Assembly (NCBI GenBank): GCA_009363875.1
Contig: CM018695.1
Coordinates: 45,379,935 to 45,443,934 of the forward strand
DNA: 64,000 nucleotides
Reading direction: 5' to 3'
Source: Mikania micrantha
Taxonomy: Eukaryota > Streptophyta > Magnoliopsida > Asterales > Asteraceae
The notes beneath the pieces were generated by a model, which was not told where the DNA came from, ran no database searches, and was given only the letters and a program-made list of their open reading frames with translations. This document shows, one piece after another, positions 11,491 to 23,249 of this stretch. Within the stretch, counting starts at the first letter, position 1; every line of letters starts with the position of its first letter. Both the position numbers and the translations under genes were made by a program.

Positions 11491-12628
11491 GTTTCTTGAA
11501 TCCTTCATCTTCAACCTCCAAATCTTTTCCAGACCCCCGTAAGTTGCAGGTCACTTAACATCTCATATTTCAGGTTATGTTCACTCAAATAATTCAGAAA
11601 AACCCATCTTAAGATGAAGAAATACTTTGGTTTAAGTTTAAACTAAAGAAAACCCTAAATGAGATTTGTATATTTACCTCAAATCGTGTTCTTTAGCTCG
11701 TTTTCTTCGTGATTTCAGCTTCTAATCCTCTAGATGATCCTTTTGTTTGCAAGATCTTCAAGTCATTTTGTGGATTGATGGAGATAGAAAGAGGGTTTTT
11801 AGTAAGAGAGTTTAGAGAGAGAGAGAGTGAAGACGTAAATGAGAGGGGAATTGGTAGATGAGGGAAATAAGTGAAAAAGTAAATGCTTTATAAGGGTTTT
11901 ATACCCATTATTATTTAGGGTTTGTTTCATTTGCTCGGTTCTTACGTTTTCTTCACGTTTCGTAACATGACGCGAAATTTAGGAAATTTAAATAAATAAT
12001 TTTCTTTTAACCTTTTTAAGATGGTTTTTCCTATTAAATGTTTTTTATTTTTCTTATCTTTATTTTATAGTTTCGAAACGTTTATTTATTCGTTTCGTCG
12101 GATCATTTCACCTTCACGCGTATTCGTTCGAATCGTCCATCGAACAAACACGACGAAGGTTTCACTTTCTAATTTTTGTTTTCTACTTTTCAGTTATAAT
12201 TCAGAATGTTAAACCCACATATATGTTTTTGTTAATCGTCAATAATGCAAACACACTGTCAGTTTATTATTCATAAACGATACAGAGTTGTGATATTGAA
12301 ATGGATTTCCTCACAGTCGGACTCAACTAAACTGAACCGTTTTCACATTGTCCTAAATGATTTCACATTGTTTTCTCCCTGAATTGTCGGCCATCTGATT
12401 CCTGTTATTTGAGAATATCAGATCGCAGCCAACGTGTATTTGTCATTTGTCCTCATATTGTCATTTCACATATGTTGTTGTATATTTATATTTCAATTCT
12501 CATTGAAATATATACAAAATTGTTCATTGTTTTCTCAAAATTATTATCACATATTGTGCGCCCAATAGTATTTACACATAGTTTTGTGTGTAAGTACACT
12601 TGTCGTACGGTCGGGTACTAGTTGTCAC

Positions 12629-13560
12629 TGTCTCCTTTCTTAAAGAAATTTCATCCCGAAATTTAAGCATCATTGTCGGGTACTACTTTTTCTACATACG
12701 GTCGGGGATGTTTTGATCTCATGTGTTCCTCACGCTCCCAGGTTCGCTCGGAGTTGTGTTTGGAGTTCCATCAAACCTTTGCAATGGAATCCGATATCAT
12801 TTTAGTCTCTCGACTATACGATCCGTAACATTCGAGGTTCCTCTATAAGGTGTATTTTCTGTGTAACTAAGCTCTCCTCAACGAGTCTAGGCCTTGTGTA
12901 TAGTTAAGAAATGAGCAGTCGTAGTCTGACTGTTTATGGCAACCCAATAAACATAAGGTTTACTGGAAGTGCAAGGTAGTTTTGCATTTATAATCCATAG
13001 CTATTCGTGTTCACTTCCACTAAGGTGTCTTGAGTTGTTCCAACAACTTCAAAGTTTCTAGTGTTCGCTATGACCTTTACACTCATGAGTCATTTCTCAG
13101 TAGAAGAAATCTTTCATCTACCCATTCTCGAGATGGATTCGTATATTTTCTAGGATGACAACATTGACGAATTGAATTGTGAATTTTCACGCACTGTTAA
13201 TGATATTTATGATCTCTGCTCTATTGTTCACCATATTGATATTGAAAAGTTATGTCGAAACAGATGACCTTGGCCTTGTTAAGGGGTAATGCATCTGTTC
13301 CAATGATGATGTTGACACTACCCATTTGCATCGAACTTAATTTGATGGTACATGTTTGTTCACTAGGAGTGAGTGAACAGAATACTCATGTCATTCTTAC
13401 AATTATTTGTTTACCTCCCATTACTATAATAGTGTAGGAAGGAATTCTATAGTTGCCCCCAACATGAGTAAGTTAAATAGTTAACTTTAAAGAGGCAAAG
13501 CGATAATCTATGCTAGTATTGATTAATACATATGTAAAGATTATAAATGAAAAACGTACC
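12629..13560 (-). pseudogene. Gypsy B pol remnants (chromodomain end and protease-like trace)
   Basis: A purine tract abuts the 3' LTR (12629-12641 on the plus strand, read as aagaaaggagaca on the minus). The part 12715-12850 matches the chromodomain-coding tail of the young gypsy (40330-40470); for instance the cgctcccaggttcgctcgg region parallels its RRGPEFTWERED segment. From about 13250 to 13440 there is weak similarity to the protease-to-RT linker. Everything between (RT, RNase H, integrase) is missing. No open frame of useful length remains. The protease assignment is tentative. Confidence 0.55.
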
Positions 13561-13599
13561 AGTGTTGGTGTCAGTGTTCTGGCGTGCAGCAGGCGCCCC

Positions 13600-14820
13600 T
13601 ATCATGAATTCTAGTCCCCCCGGTGCTTGTCATCTTGGCAGCACCCTCTTTGGACAGTTGTTCGCATAGTGTCTTGGTTCCCCGCAGGTCTAGCAGGAAC
13701 AACGACCATTTTGTACAGTGGTCTATGCCACTGCTTGATTAGCCCTGTGCTGACATGCTTGGGTCCTGCAAAATTTGGCCCAATACTCAATCTTTTGACA
13801 AAATGTGCATTGCTTGTACATTGCTTCTGGAAGATGATGATACTTGCACTTATCACAAAATGGGGCCGTGGAAGTATACTGTTAGCGATTTGGTTGTGGT
13901 TGAGTGGACACAACTGGTTTGGTAGCAGTGGTCGTTGCAAAATTCTTACCGGCCATTTGTTTCTTGGTTGGGTGTTCATCTGGCTCCTTTGTAGTTCCTT
14001 CCAGATTAGTCCCAAATTCCTTTTTCAGTGCACCAGAGGCAACCATCACCTCAGTCGGTGTAACTGACAGTGTGACAGTCATCTCCAATGTGGTTGGATT
14101 AGCAGCAATCATGTGTCCTTGGATACAAGACATCAGTCCACCAACATACCGTTCAGTTCTCTTCTCTAGTGTTGGCAGGATGTCCGGTGCTAGTGCTGCT
14201 AGTTCGTGAAATCTGGTGGTATAAGTTAGACGTTCAGCCCCCACCATTACATGGTTCAGCAGTTTTGTTTCCACTTTCTTTAGTTCATTCCTCGCGAAGA
14301 ACTTGCCCCTCAGCAAGATCTTGAAATCCTCCAAAGGCATGGCCAATGCCTCATCCCTTCCTCTAGTTTGAACCTAGGTATTCCACCAGGTTAGCGCTAA
14401 TTTCTCAAACGATCTTGCATCATACCTCTCTCTGTGTTGGTCAGGACAACCATTGATGTCGAGGGTTGTTTTCATCTTCTCGATCCATTGGATCAAACCG
14501 ACAGCTCCCTCATTGCCACTGAAGCCAGGTGTTGTTGATGTTGTTGGAGTTAATCATGTTCATCATGTCGGGAATCACTTCCATCGGTTGATTGGTCAGC
14601 AGAGTGGCCAATGCAATGGTGGAAGGATCTAACTCATGGTTCTGATTCTGATTATGAGGTGGAGTATGTGGAGGAGGAGGAGGTGGTGATGGTGTTAGTG
14701 AGTTGGAGGTGGTTGCAATGGTGGTGGCAACAATGGTGGCGGTCTTCTTGGCGGCATTCTGATCACAACCGAAAGAATATCGGTTAGTGCAATGATCGAA
14801 CATAGAAGACAAATGCAAAT
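13600..14820 (-). pseudogene. Gypsy B gag remnant with CCHC knuckle
   Basis: The minus strand 14346-13882 encodes a retrotransposon gag segment with KTKLLNHVMVGAE-like helices, a TTRFHELAALAPDILPT segment and ERYVGGL, which parallels the RSHELARLLPH...IERYIGGL block of the intact gypsy gag. The upstream frame (14818-14510) gives a Pro-rich N-terminal part with a run of prolines. Near 13660-13705 a CX2CX4HX4C zinc knuckle (CGEPRHYANNC) is readable but interrupted by a stop codon between its first two cysteines. At least one frameshift separates N-terminal and central gag. Nucleocapsid function is therefore lost. Confidence 0.8.
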
Positions 14821-14915
14821 AAAGTCCTAAGTCTTATGTTCTCTACATGAGGGTCCCTAGGTTATATTCTAGGCCAAACCGTTTAAGTACATGACATATA
14901 TTTCTCTATAACGAT

Positions 14916-14928
14916 GGCTCTGATGCCA
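14916..14928 (-). other. Primer binding site of gypsy B (tRNA-iMet type, one mismatch)
   Basis: On the minus strand, three bases after the 5' LTR, TGGCATCAGAGCC is found. It differs at one position from the TGGTATCAGAGCC complement of plant initiator tRNA-Met that the young gypsy carries at 45887-45900. Confidence 0.85.
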
Positions 14929-15639
14929 ATCTGTCACACCCCGAGCGACGGGCTGGACCGACTTTCCAGTTGGGCGGAAGGTTCTCAGGGCGCGATATCG
15001 TGTGATAATCGTAGTGATCAGATTGTTAGCATTGAACATGAGATATAATGAGAAATGCTAGCATGAAATTGATATAAAATTACAAAGTTAAATTACATAG
15101 TATATGTTCATAATTTAACTAAGTAAATCTACCCAAAAAGAATTATTCAGTTTCTATATTGAATCTGCACAAGATTTACAAAAGATGATTCAAAGTTATG
15201 TCATTCAAAAATATGCACATCACAAAATTAATCTAGGTCTCCTCTAAAGTTTACTAGTTTAGACCTCATGCTTGTAACTAGATCTGTTCATCACATAAGA
15301 AAACATACATTTAAACAAAGTCAACACTAGGTTGGTGAGTTCATAAGTTTGGTTGTTTAAAAACCTTTGGAGTCATTTACCCAACATCTTAGTTATTCTC
15401 ACTTGGCATAACTCATCCCAATGTCCTCTCTATAAATAAACCTACAGATAGGATATCGTCCAGTTAAGCATGCTTATATATAGGGCATACGTATCATGAA
15501 TGCAGCCACCAGCCCACCACACACTTAACCGAACTCAATACCACCTGTATTGTAGCTATAGATACCCATTTCATCACACATAGTCTTAATCACAATTAGA
15601 ATTTCCTAGGTGATAACCCATTACTTCACAATGATAATT

Positions 15640-15880
15640 ACAAAGCATAATAGGTTTTAAGGAGTACAAATTACCACAGTTATATATGGTGGATTCCATA
15701 GTTATAATTAGTGGTGTACCCGCTATGTTTTAAAGAATAATAATATCCACAGTTATAAATGGTGGTGTACATAATATGTTTTAAAGATTAAAAATATCCA
15801 TAGTTATATACGGTGCATTACCACATTTTTAAATGGTGGTATTACCACAGTTATCAGAGGTGGTGTACTCTTTGACTTAC
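15640..15880. repeat. Degenerate ~58-bp tandem units
   Basis: Repeats of (a)ccacagttatatatggtgg followed by tgttttaaagattaa recur four to five times. They are private to the gypsy B 5' LTR. Confidence 0.65.
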
Positions 15881-16254
15881 TATTACTCACAACTGATTAG
15901 GTAGTGAGGAGTAAGTCTGACACGTAGTTATATCCCCATTGATCTATAGAGTTGAATTGGCCACATTGTAGTCACCACAAAGGCAAACATCAATGTCCTA
16001 AATTTCCATTAGTTTTCCCAAGACCTCACAACTACCTACCACCAGCATGTCACTTGAGAGAGGTCAGTCACTCAGTCTACCAGTCCACATATTAGAAGTG
16101 GTGAGATAATTAGCAGACACTATCATACTCTTATCACCCGTGTCTGAAATGATAGAATTGGAATAGGCTGTCTAAAAATCAACAGAGTTCTTATAGTCCT
16201 CATCCCATAATCATCAATTCATACCCGCATGTTCATAATTACATAGGAATCTCA

Positions 16255-16560
16255 TAGATATAACACACATGTTCTCATAGGAATAATAGATCTTTTCTTT
16301 TAGAATTAACTAACATATTCTCATCGGAATAACAGTTATAATTTTCCTTAGAATTAATAAAATAATTCAATAGGAATAACATGTATTCCTCATAAGGATT
16401 ACAGTTGTAATCTTAGAGGGATAATAGTCTTATCTCTTAGAAATCACAAATATTGTCTCAAAGAAAAAACAGTTATGAACTCATAGAAATCATAGATATA
16501 ATCTAACAGGAATAACAGTTATAGTCTCACAATTATTAATATCAACATAATAAGGCATAC
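16255..16560. repeat. Degenerate ~28-bp tandem units
   Basis: About ten short units resemble ctcataggaataacagttat, with strong sequence drift (tctcatcggaataac, ctcataaggattac, ctcatagaaatcatag). They are private to this LTR. Confidence 0.65.
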
Positions 16561-17479
16561 AGTTGTCATAACAAAGTAAAACCTTATTATCATACAGTGC
16601 ACTAAAACATTTTAGAAAGGTTTTAGCATGTTCTCAGCCCCGCAATTAAATCAAAAGATTAGTAGAAAGGGGCACATGAACTCACCTAGTATTGTAGTAG
16701 TTGACTATGTAATTCAAGAATGCCGCGCTCATTTTTGTTCTTCATGTCATATTCACGATCATGTGTTTGATTCTAATCGTGTGTAACTTATAAGTATAAG
16801 TTATTGATGTGTGTGTTAACCCTAAAGTTGGTTAACACTAATTAACCTTTGTTATCGCTTCGTCTTAGTCCTGTTGTAGTGTCATATACTAACACTTAAC
16901 CAATCTTAGGTTGAATATTAATATAATAAAGTGCTTATTGTTCACATGTTTTTAAACTTGAGTTATCACCTTGAAACCTTGTCTTATTTTGAAAACCATA
17001 ACATTTCTTAGGGTTTTAGTGTTAAACCTAGTAACTTAACATTATGTTAACTGAAAATGATTGTAATCATTTTAAAATGTTAACACAAGTAAGTTGTGAT
17101 AAAACATAGTTATTTTGCATGTTAATTACATAATCAACAAGTGTTTTCATAAAATAAGTTTAAATTAGATTGACACTTTTTAATGAAAACCCTAATATTT
17201 CTTGTTATAAAATGTAGTTCGTTTGATCTTTTCTTGTTATGCTACAACACTTATTCCTTTAGTAAGTCATATTATTTATGAGTTATAAGTGTTCTAGAAT
17301 GATTATACATAGTGTTGATGATAACTTAGCATGATCGATGGACATATCCCCCAACCAGTGAACCCCAAGCAATCCATTGACTTTCTCATCTTCCCAATGC
17401 TATTATGACTTCATTTGTTACCCAATTAGCTTAGTTTATGTTTCACTTTACTTGGATAATGATATCTTACTAGAAACAA

Positions 17480-17800
17480 TAGAATTTCAGCTCTGCAAGA
17501 CCCATCGAACTTGTTAACATCGAAGGAAAAGCTGGGAATCTCCCTGTCGATACTAATAGTATCGACAAGGGACTAAGTTCGATGGTCTGTTCAGTGATCA
17601 GCCTAATATCGATGGATTTCGGTCCTAAAGTCCATGGATCAGCTGACACTATCAATATCGAAGGATAGCAGCTACTTAAGTCCATCGAATTTATCAGAAT
17701 CGATGGGGAAAGTGGCAGGAACCTGTGAACACCATCGATATTGTAGGGCTGAGTTGCATCCATCGATATTAGGACATTCATAGGTCGATACTAACTTTCC
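17480..17800. repeat. Irregular TCGATACTA/ATCGATGG word array
   Basis: Words such as catcgaa, gtcgatactaa, tatcgac, atcgatgg and catcgat recur about a dozen times in 320 bp. A comparable array is in the plus-strand LTR fragment at 5090-5560, so both LTRs belong to the same subfamily. Confidence 0.7.
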
Positions 17801-17873
17801 AAGGCATTTCAGCCTCCCAACTCATTCCTAACTTTAATCCCATGTATCCCAAGTGGTCTAGAGTCGTTCTAAT

Positions 17874-18049
17874 CAGTGGCGGAGCTTGACCGAAACTTCA
17901 GGGGGGGCGAAATATATTTTTTTTCTTTCAGGGGGGGCGAAATAAAGGTTTTTAAAAAATTTTACACTACGTATCGGGAAATATACACTACTGCACGAAA
18001 AAACAGGGGGGGCGGTCGCCCCCCTAGTCTTCACTAAGCTTCGCCCATG
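17874..18049. mobile_element. 176-bp MITE with GTGGCGGAGCTT-type ends and G7 runs
   Basis: The left end cagtggcggagcttgacc and the right end aagcttcgcccatg form imperfect inverted repeats. The element is flanked by gttctaat at 17866-17873 and again at 18050-18057, a convincing 8-10 bp target duplication. It contains three runs of seven G (17901-17907, 17931-17937, 18006-18012), the last followed by cggtcg and a C run that can pair with it. It is non-coding. The superfamily (hAT or Mutator-like) is uncertain. Confidence 0.75.
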
Positions 18050-18375
18050 GTTCTAATGACATCTCAAGAGGATTTGAGGGTGTATAATCGATCTTAAAGT
18101 TGGTAGGTTCTTGGTTTTGAGAAACCCCTGAAAAACCGTATATTGGATCTCACCTTGTGCTCGAATCAGTGGCTTCTACATCGATCTGCTGTACTTTCTT
18201 GTAAGAAACGTTGAGAGCTTCGTTTTGATATCAAATTTGAGAGATTTGGCTAAGAAATGAGTGAGATCTTGAAGTTTTTGTGTAGTTTTCTAGTGAGAGA
18301 GAGTGGGATCCGGAAATAGGAGGGGAGAGAGAGGTAGATGAGAAAGTATATGGGGAATTTAATATGAGTTAGGGC

Positions 18376-18382
18376 TTTTATA
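18376..18382 (-). promoter_or_regulatory. LTR TATA box of gypsy B 5' LTR
   Basis: The minus strand reads GGTATAAAAGCCC, followed downstream by a GA/CT-rich leader. This would be the promoter of gypsy B if any activity remained. Confidence 0.7.
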
Positions 18383-19383
18383 CCTCTTGTTTGTTCGGGT
18401 GCATTTCAATTGCTCGGTTTTTCATTTTTGATATGTTTACGGTACGTAACGCGAGATTTACGTACGTTATATAAAATAGTTTTCTTTAAATTTTCTAAAA
18501 CCTTTCTAAAGTTGTAATTCCTAATCAATGTTTTCCATTTATTTTTCTTATCTTATTATTTCGAAATCTTTTATTAATTACGTTTCGTTAGTTCGTATTA
18601 CCTTTGCGCATATTCATTCAAATCGTCACCCGAACGGACACGACAATGGCTTTACTTTCTGGTTTTTGTTTTCTACTTTTCAGTTACTATTCAGAACGTT
18701 AAACACACAAAATGTCGATTTATTATTCTGAAATGACACTGAACTTCTGTTTTGAATTAGATTTCCTCACTGTCGGACTCAACTAAACTGCCCTATTTTC
18801 ACCTGATTATAACTGTTTCCACCTTGTTTACTCATAGAATTATCGATCATCTGATTTCTGTTATTTGTGGAAATCAGATCGCAATCGATATGTTTTTGTT
18901 CCATGCTTTCACACATTTGTTTCTCATGATTTGTTGTATTTATGTATTTCAATTTTCATCGAAATACGTACAACTGTCACATGTTCTATAGCCCTTTTGT
19001 CACACAACTGTTTAACGAATAGTTATTCACGCATAGCATTCACACATAGTTATTTACACATTGTCATTGTGAAAGTACACATACCGTACGGATTGCCGGA
19101 CAATCTGGTACTAGTTGTCACACTTCAGGGTATGCATGATAGTACTGGTTTGTTGTATCTCTTTCTCTCTCTCTCTTATGTTTACAGGTTTGTCCACTGG
19201 GTAAAACCGAAGATAAAATTTTCCTTATCCTTTTTCTTATAAGTATTGGTAGTTTCCCAAAGAAATCACACACACTTGCAACGGTTATTCTTCTCCACCT
19301 TTTTCTCTCTTTACTTAAAGCACCATTTGTAACCGTGTTCTTCATCTGAAAATTGCTTTTCTACTTCAATCTCTTGCACATCC

Positions 19384-20296
19384 ATGGCAAACAGTTGTTC
19401 ACCATTGGATCTTTCCAATACAGCCCCCTATAGTTTATGTTACCGAGATATCGTCTCTGAAGATCAAGTCTATGCACAACCTAGCTGCATATCTCACCAA
19501 GTCCCCTAAGTACCCATACTATGATGAGGCAATTGATACTTTTTCAAATTCTTTTATTCACAACGCCCTTACTCTCAACCCTCCTATCTCTTTTCTTTCC
19601 CTCAATCAGTTTGGGGCAAACTCTGCTTTAGTGTCTAAGGACAATGTTGTTGAAAGCAAAACCTCAAAGGTGGCTGGTCAACAACTTTCTATCACCCCCT
19701 CTCGAATCAGTCTTGCCCTAAATCTAGGTGACACTGATGCCCTTGAATCTGTCACTCTTAAGCTCCTTCATGATGCATTCATTCAATGAGATTATCAGGG
19801 AGACCTGAAATACAGAACTTTGTACAAAGCTTATTTCTATCCTAAGTACAAGTTTCTGTATTACACTATTTTGTAGTGTCTCTATCAAAAGACCACAAGT
19901 TGGGGAGAAATGCCTTATGACATGCAATATGTCATGTATGCAGTTCTTTACAATGAAAAGGTCAACTTGTCCCAAATAATATTCGACCATATGGTTCATC
20001 CCCAAAAGGCTCCCAAGTTTCTGCTATACCCTATATTTGATATGGCTTGCCTATTTGCCGAACTTAACACTGTTTGTCATATTGCCCGTCTCTCTAGTGT
20101 CAAGGTAATTGACAAACAAACCTTTTCTAGGTTTAATACTAATGCAAAGGTACTGGATGACTCTAAGGACACAACCATCACAGGTGAACCCACATCCACC
20201 TCCTCTTCCACACCTGCAAAGGTACAGCCCAAAATGAAAATCAAAGACCAAAGCCCCTCCTTCTATGAAACCCAAAAAGACTATTCAAGTTGTTGA
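19384..20296 (+). pseudogene. Copia extra 3' ORF, conserved N-terminal domain (broken)
   Basis: From ATG at 19384 the frame runs about 30 codons to a stop, shifts to the frame 19472-19786, then continues at 19800-20296. Conserved features are a YKFLYYTIL...CLYQKTTSWGEMP block (19840-19915), followed by IFDHMVHPQKAPKFLLYP (19981-20030). The complete copia here has the counterpart YKYLIHIFLHCLSNKTGGWDK and a KFCMHPRFLQ block. This is the same domain in two different copia elements. Its function is unknown; in such positions plant copia elements may carry an envelope-like ORF, but no transmembrane segment is obvious. Several stops and frameshifts prevent expression. Confidence 0.7.
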
Positions 20297-22880
20297 GATC
20301 CCTGAACCAGTCATCGTCCCCACTGGACAACAAAATCCATCTGACCCATCCTCACATGTGGATCCTGGATATCACACTCCTCATCAATCCTCTCAATGGG
20401 ATCATGTTGTATTCCAAAGGGATCCCCCACAAACCACTGAAGTATCCCTTGATACTCAAATGGCAGTCCACTCTCCCAGAGACACTTCTGTTTCTTCACC
20501 CCAACAAGCCACTGACTCTATTACCAAGATTCTCCAAGATTGAGTCTGCTCTTGAGCCTATTGGTTATCCTCCTACCACACCACATGAGGAGCAGCCCCT
20601 TCAAATCAGGGCTTGACCATCAATCTCCAACCCAAGGAGAAGAGGACAAGATCGGGATGTCAAGTCCATCTAGACATCAAGGTCATGTATCTAGAGAATC
20701 TACTCCACATGAAAGCCCAAGGGGTCTTCATTTGTATGGATGAGGCAATAAGACTCCATTTATGGCGACAACTGATGAATTTCTTGAAACTCATTCTAGA
20801 AATCCCCAAAACCAAGAAAAAAGGGTGCATGTAGATCCTGAGATGGACTCAGGACATGTTGAAACTGACATACCTGTCAGGGATTCAGATGATCTCCTTC
20901 AATGGATTGGCGAATCTAACCTTAAAATTCAGGAATTGATAGCTATTGTGTCACACATTCAGGCAGATGTGGCCAAACTCACTGAGTTGGTCACAAAAGT
21001 CTTAAAAGACCAACTCCTGCAACCCCAATCTATCTCAATGCAAGTAGCTTCACTTGAAGGTCTCTTAAACACCACATTCACTTCCACTGCTCACACCTTC
21101 TCTCTCCAGGTTCTTCAAGAAGTGTTAAACCCACTTCTTACCACTCATCTTACAATTTCTTTGCCAACTTTACCAATGACTTCTCTCACACCCATAAATC
21201 CAAATGGATCTACTAAAAGTTTTTGTAGATTCCAAAATCAACTCCTTCCAACATGAAGTAGCCAACCATACCCTGCAGTTGCACTCTCTCACAGGCATAC
21301 CTCCTCCTTCCCCTTGATTCAAGGAACAGGCTGATGAAGCCAAAAAGAGAAACAATGAAAGACTCCTTGCTGGAGCTCAAGCTACCAAAAGGGCTCAAGA
21401 TAAAACTAAGGAAAGAAACATGAAGGCCTTGAAGTTAAAGAATTAAGAGGCTATTCTCAAAACTGCCTTGGATCAGCAGTTTGAGACTGAAGCTACAAAG
21501 GCCAGCGGTTAATAGAAACGAAAAGAAATAAAGTCTCAAGTGGAGACTGGAGCATCAGGGGTGACCAGAAAACCCAAACCCAAGCGAACTAAACATGCTC
21601 CCACTGAACAAATAAAAACCACAACTGCAGCCCCCTCTTCTTTAGCACCATTCACCAAAGACAAACCAGTACAAACTGAGTCTGTCCGATCAGAATCCAA
21701 TCCAGCCTCTCCTAAACAAATCTCCCCTACCAAATCTATTCCTCCCTCACCTACAAAAACCAACAGAGAGGCCTTACCCACTCTATCTCCCAAATCTGCT
21801 TCTCAAACCCTTCTGGACTTATTCAGAGAAACCTCACCCAATCACACTATCTTGAATGCATCCAAAATAAGCCAAAAACCCAGACCCATAATCACTTGGT
21901 CTTTCACAAGAAGACAAAGGAGTGTAGCTAGAAAATCCATAACTCCCAAAGCCAAACCCAAGAAACCTTTAACTTCTATCCCAAAATCAATCTCAGACTC
22001 ATGTGATGATCAGCCCATCTCTTCTCAAATGTCAAGAAAAAGAAGGCTTAGATTCGTTGAAGATATTGAGTCTGATTCCAATCCATCCAAGACTACCAAA
22101 GCTCCCCCTCCAGTAAAGCCAGCTAAGGCTGCAGCTGAGAAATCTCAAACCTCCCCTCCAAAAGAATCCCTCTCCCAAAAGAGGCAATTCCCTTCAACGG
22201 AAGAGCTTTAAATTCAACAAAATGAAGAAGCAAAAAGGCAAAAGAAGATCTTAGCTGATCTTGAAGCCTCTGGTCTTTCAGGAGAAGGGCTAATCAAAGC
22301 CTATCATGATCAGATAGTCCTGATTAATCAGCAACAAGACAAAGCCTATCAGGATGAGAGGGAGAATATCATCAAGTTTGTTTTAAATGAAGGTAAGTAC
22401 AAAGTAGAGACCTTCATAAATTGGGATATATCAAGCCTCAGAAAGGAAGATGAAGTCCTTGCTAAAAGAATAAAGGAGGCTAATAAAAATAAGAAGACCA
22501 CTGAACAGAGAAAAAGAATAAAACTCATCCTTATCCAAGATTATTTGGAACCAAGGAACACAATCATGAGATGGAAGGATAATATTCTGTTTGATTCATG
22601 GGCCAAATTCAAAAGGGTCCATAGTGATCATCCGGATCTCTTGCAAGAGGCCACATCACCCTCCACAGTCTTGGTATATAAGTTCAAGGAGGCAGACCCA
22701 AGTACAATCCTTGATCATCTGCTAAATGCACATCTGGGAGGTTTCAATATTGGTTCTGCGCAACCCTCCTTGGATACCAAGTATAAACCTTGGATTGAAA
22801 TTGTTACAGAGTTCCTACCAACTCTCTTGAAAGACTATAAACCTCATAAGCTTGCTGTGGTCAAAAACGTGCTTGACTAG
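20265..22880 (+). pseudogene. Copia extra 3' ORF, Pro/Ser/Lys-rich and coiled-coil C-terminal part (broken)
   Basis: Overlapping open stretches (20265-20543, 20762-21256, 21540-22211, 22208-22880) form the downstream half of the same ORF, broken by frameshifts and stops. The middle is low-complexity, rich in Pro, Ser, Thr and Lys. The end is charged and helical (for example RENIIKFVLNEG and KRIKEANKNKKTTEQRKR), followed by an acidic-hydrophobic segment with a FDSWAKFKRVHSDHPDLL motif at 22588-22640. The layout mirrors 33150-35570 in the complete copia. Coding status rests on composition and position, not on a recognised domain. Confidence 0.55.
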
Positions 22881-23249
22881 AGGGATCAAGTCAAAAGAAG
22901 AGAGGGAATACACTGGCCTTCAATATCTCCTCCCAATCATTCTATGGTTCCTTCTCCTCAAACACAACCTCTTCAAGGTACTCATTCTAAAGCCAGAATC
23001 AAGAGGCGGTTCTTTGACCTCCAAATCCATAACCACTGAAAGATTCAATGGGTTAAGAACCTTCTTCACAGACTGGGAGTCCATCCTAAACCTCAACAAG
23101 GATGATCTGAAGGCTCTACAGCACAAATCTTTGGAGAATACTGACACAAACTATGAAGTTCTATAGTTTGTGCGCTATCTCAAGAATCAAATCAATTTGA
23201 TTCTAAGTGAAGAATAAATGGTTTTGGCTTCACTCGTCCAAAGGGATAT
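22881..23249 (+). other. Copia 3' non-coding tail with PPT
   Basis: This lies between the end of the broken ORF and the LTR. It contains short open fragments only (such as 22852-23166) and a purine-rich aaagggatat immediately before the LTR, a weak polypurine tract. Confidence 0.5.

Larger units (their letters stand above)
5962..12628 (-). repeat. 3' LTR of gypsy B, interrupted by solo LTR D
   Basis: It starts TGTCACACCCCGAATCAGCG and ends gtactagttgtcac. The first ~390 bp and the part from about 9820 onward match the 5' LTR at 14932-19122 in order. Examples are the aatgtcctctc and atatatagggcatac motifs at 9925-9990 versus 15420-15490, and the U3 block at 11930-12620 versus 18420-19110. The TATA box on the minus strand is at 11897-11903. 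Features private to this copy are a degenerate ~78-bp tandem repeat (10140-10500) and a GGTTCTCG-rich segment (10970-11490). Confidence 0.75.
5962..19122 (-). mobile_element. Degenerate Ty3/gypsy retrotransposon 'B' with nested insertions
   Basis: Two related LTRs (5962-12628 including a nested solo LTR, and 14932-19122) flank a short internal region with gag, traces of protease, and a pol C-terminus. All reads on the minus strand. A PBS-like site follows the right (5') LTR and a purine tract precedes the left (3') LTR. Reverse transcriptase, RNase H and most of integrase are deleted. The 5-bp flanks differ (ataaa on the left, cttca on the right), so no target duplication is visible. This is an old or rearranged copy, not a clean insertion. 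Confidence 0.75.
14932..19122 (-). repeat. 5' LTR of gypsy B
   Basis: It starts TGTCACACCCCGAGCGACGG and ends ctggtactagttgtcaca. It contains a minus-strand TATA box at 18376-18382, a GA-rich leader (18290-18335), and a segment rich in TCGATACTA and ATCGATGG words (17480-17800). Two private degenerate arrays are present: ~58-bp units with accacagttatatatggtgg (15640-15880) and ~28-bp units with (c)tcataggaataacagttat (16255-16560). A 176-bp MITE is nested at 17874-18049. The LTR is 4.19 kb and clearly diverged from its partner. Confidence 0.8.

Noticed and set aside
13627..14209. Plus-strand open frames of 101-146 codons
   Set aside because: They are antisense to the gag segment of gypsy B, whose minus-strand frame has recognisable gag and CCHC motifs.
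6346..17800. CRISPR-like appearance of short words separated by unique spacers
   Set aside because: The words are short, spacing is irregular, and the context is plant LTR sequence. CRISPR arrays are not expected in a plant nuclear genome.
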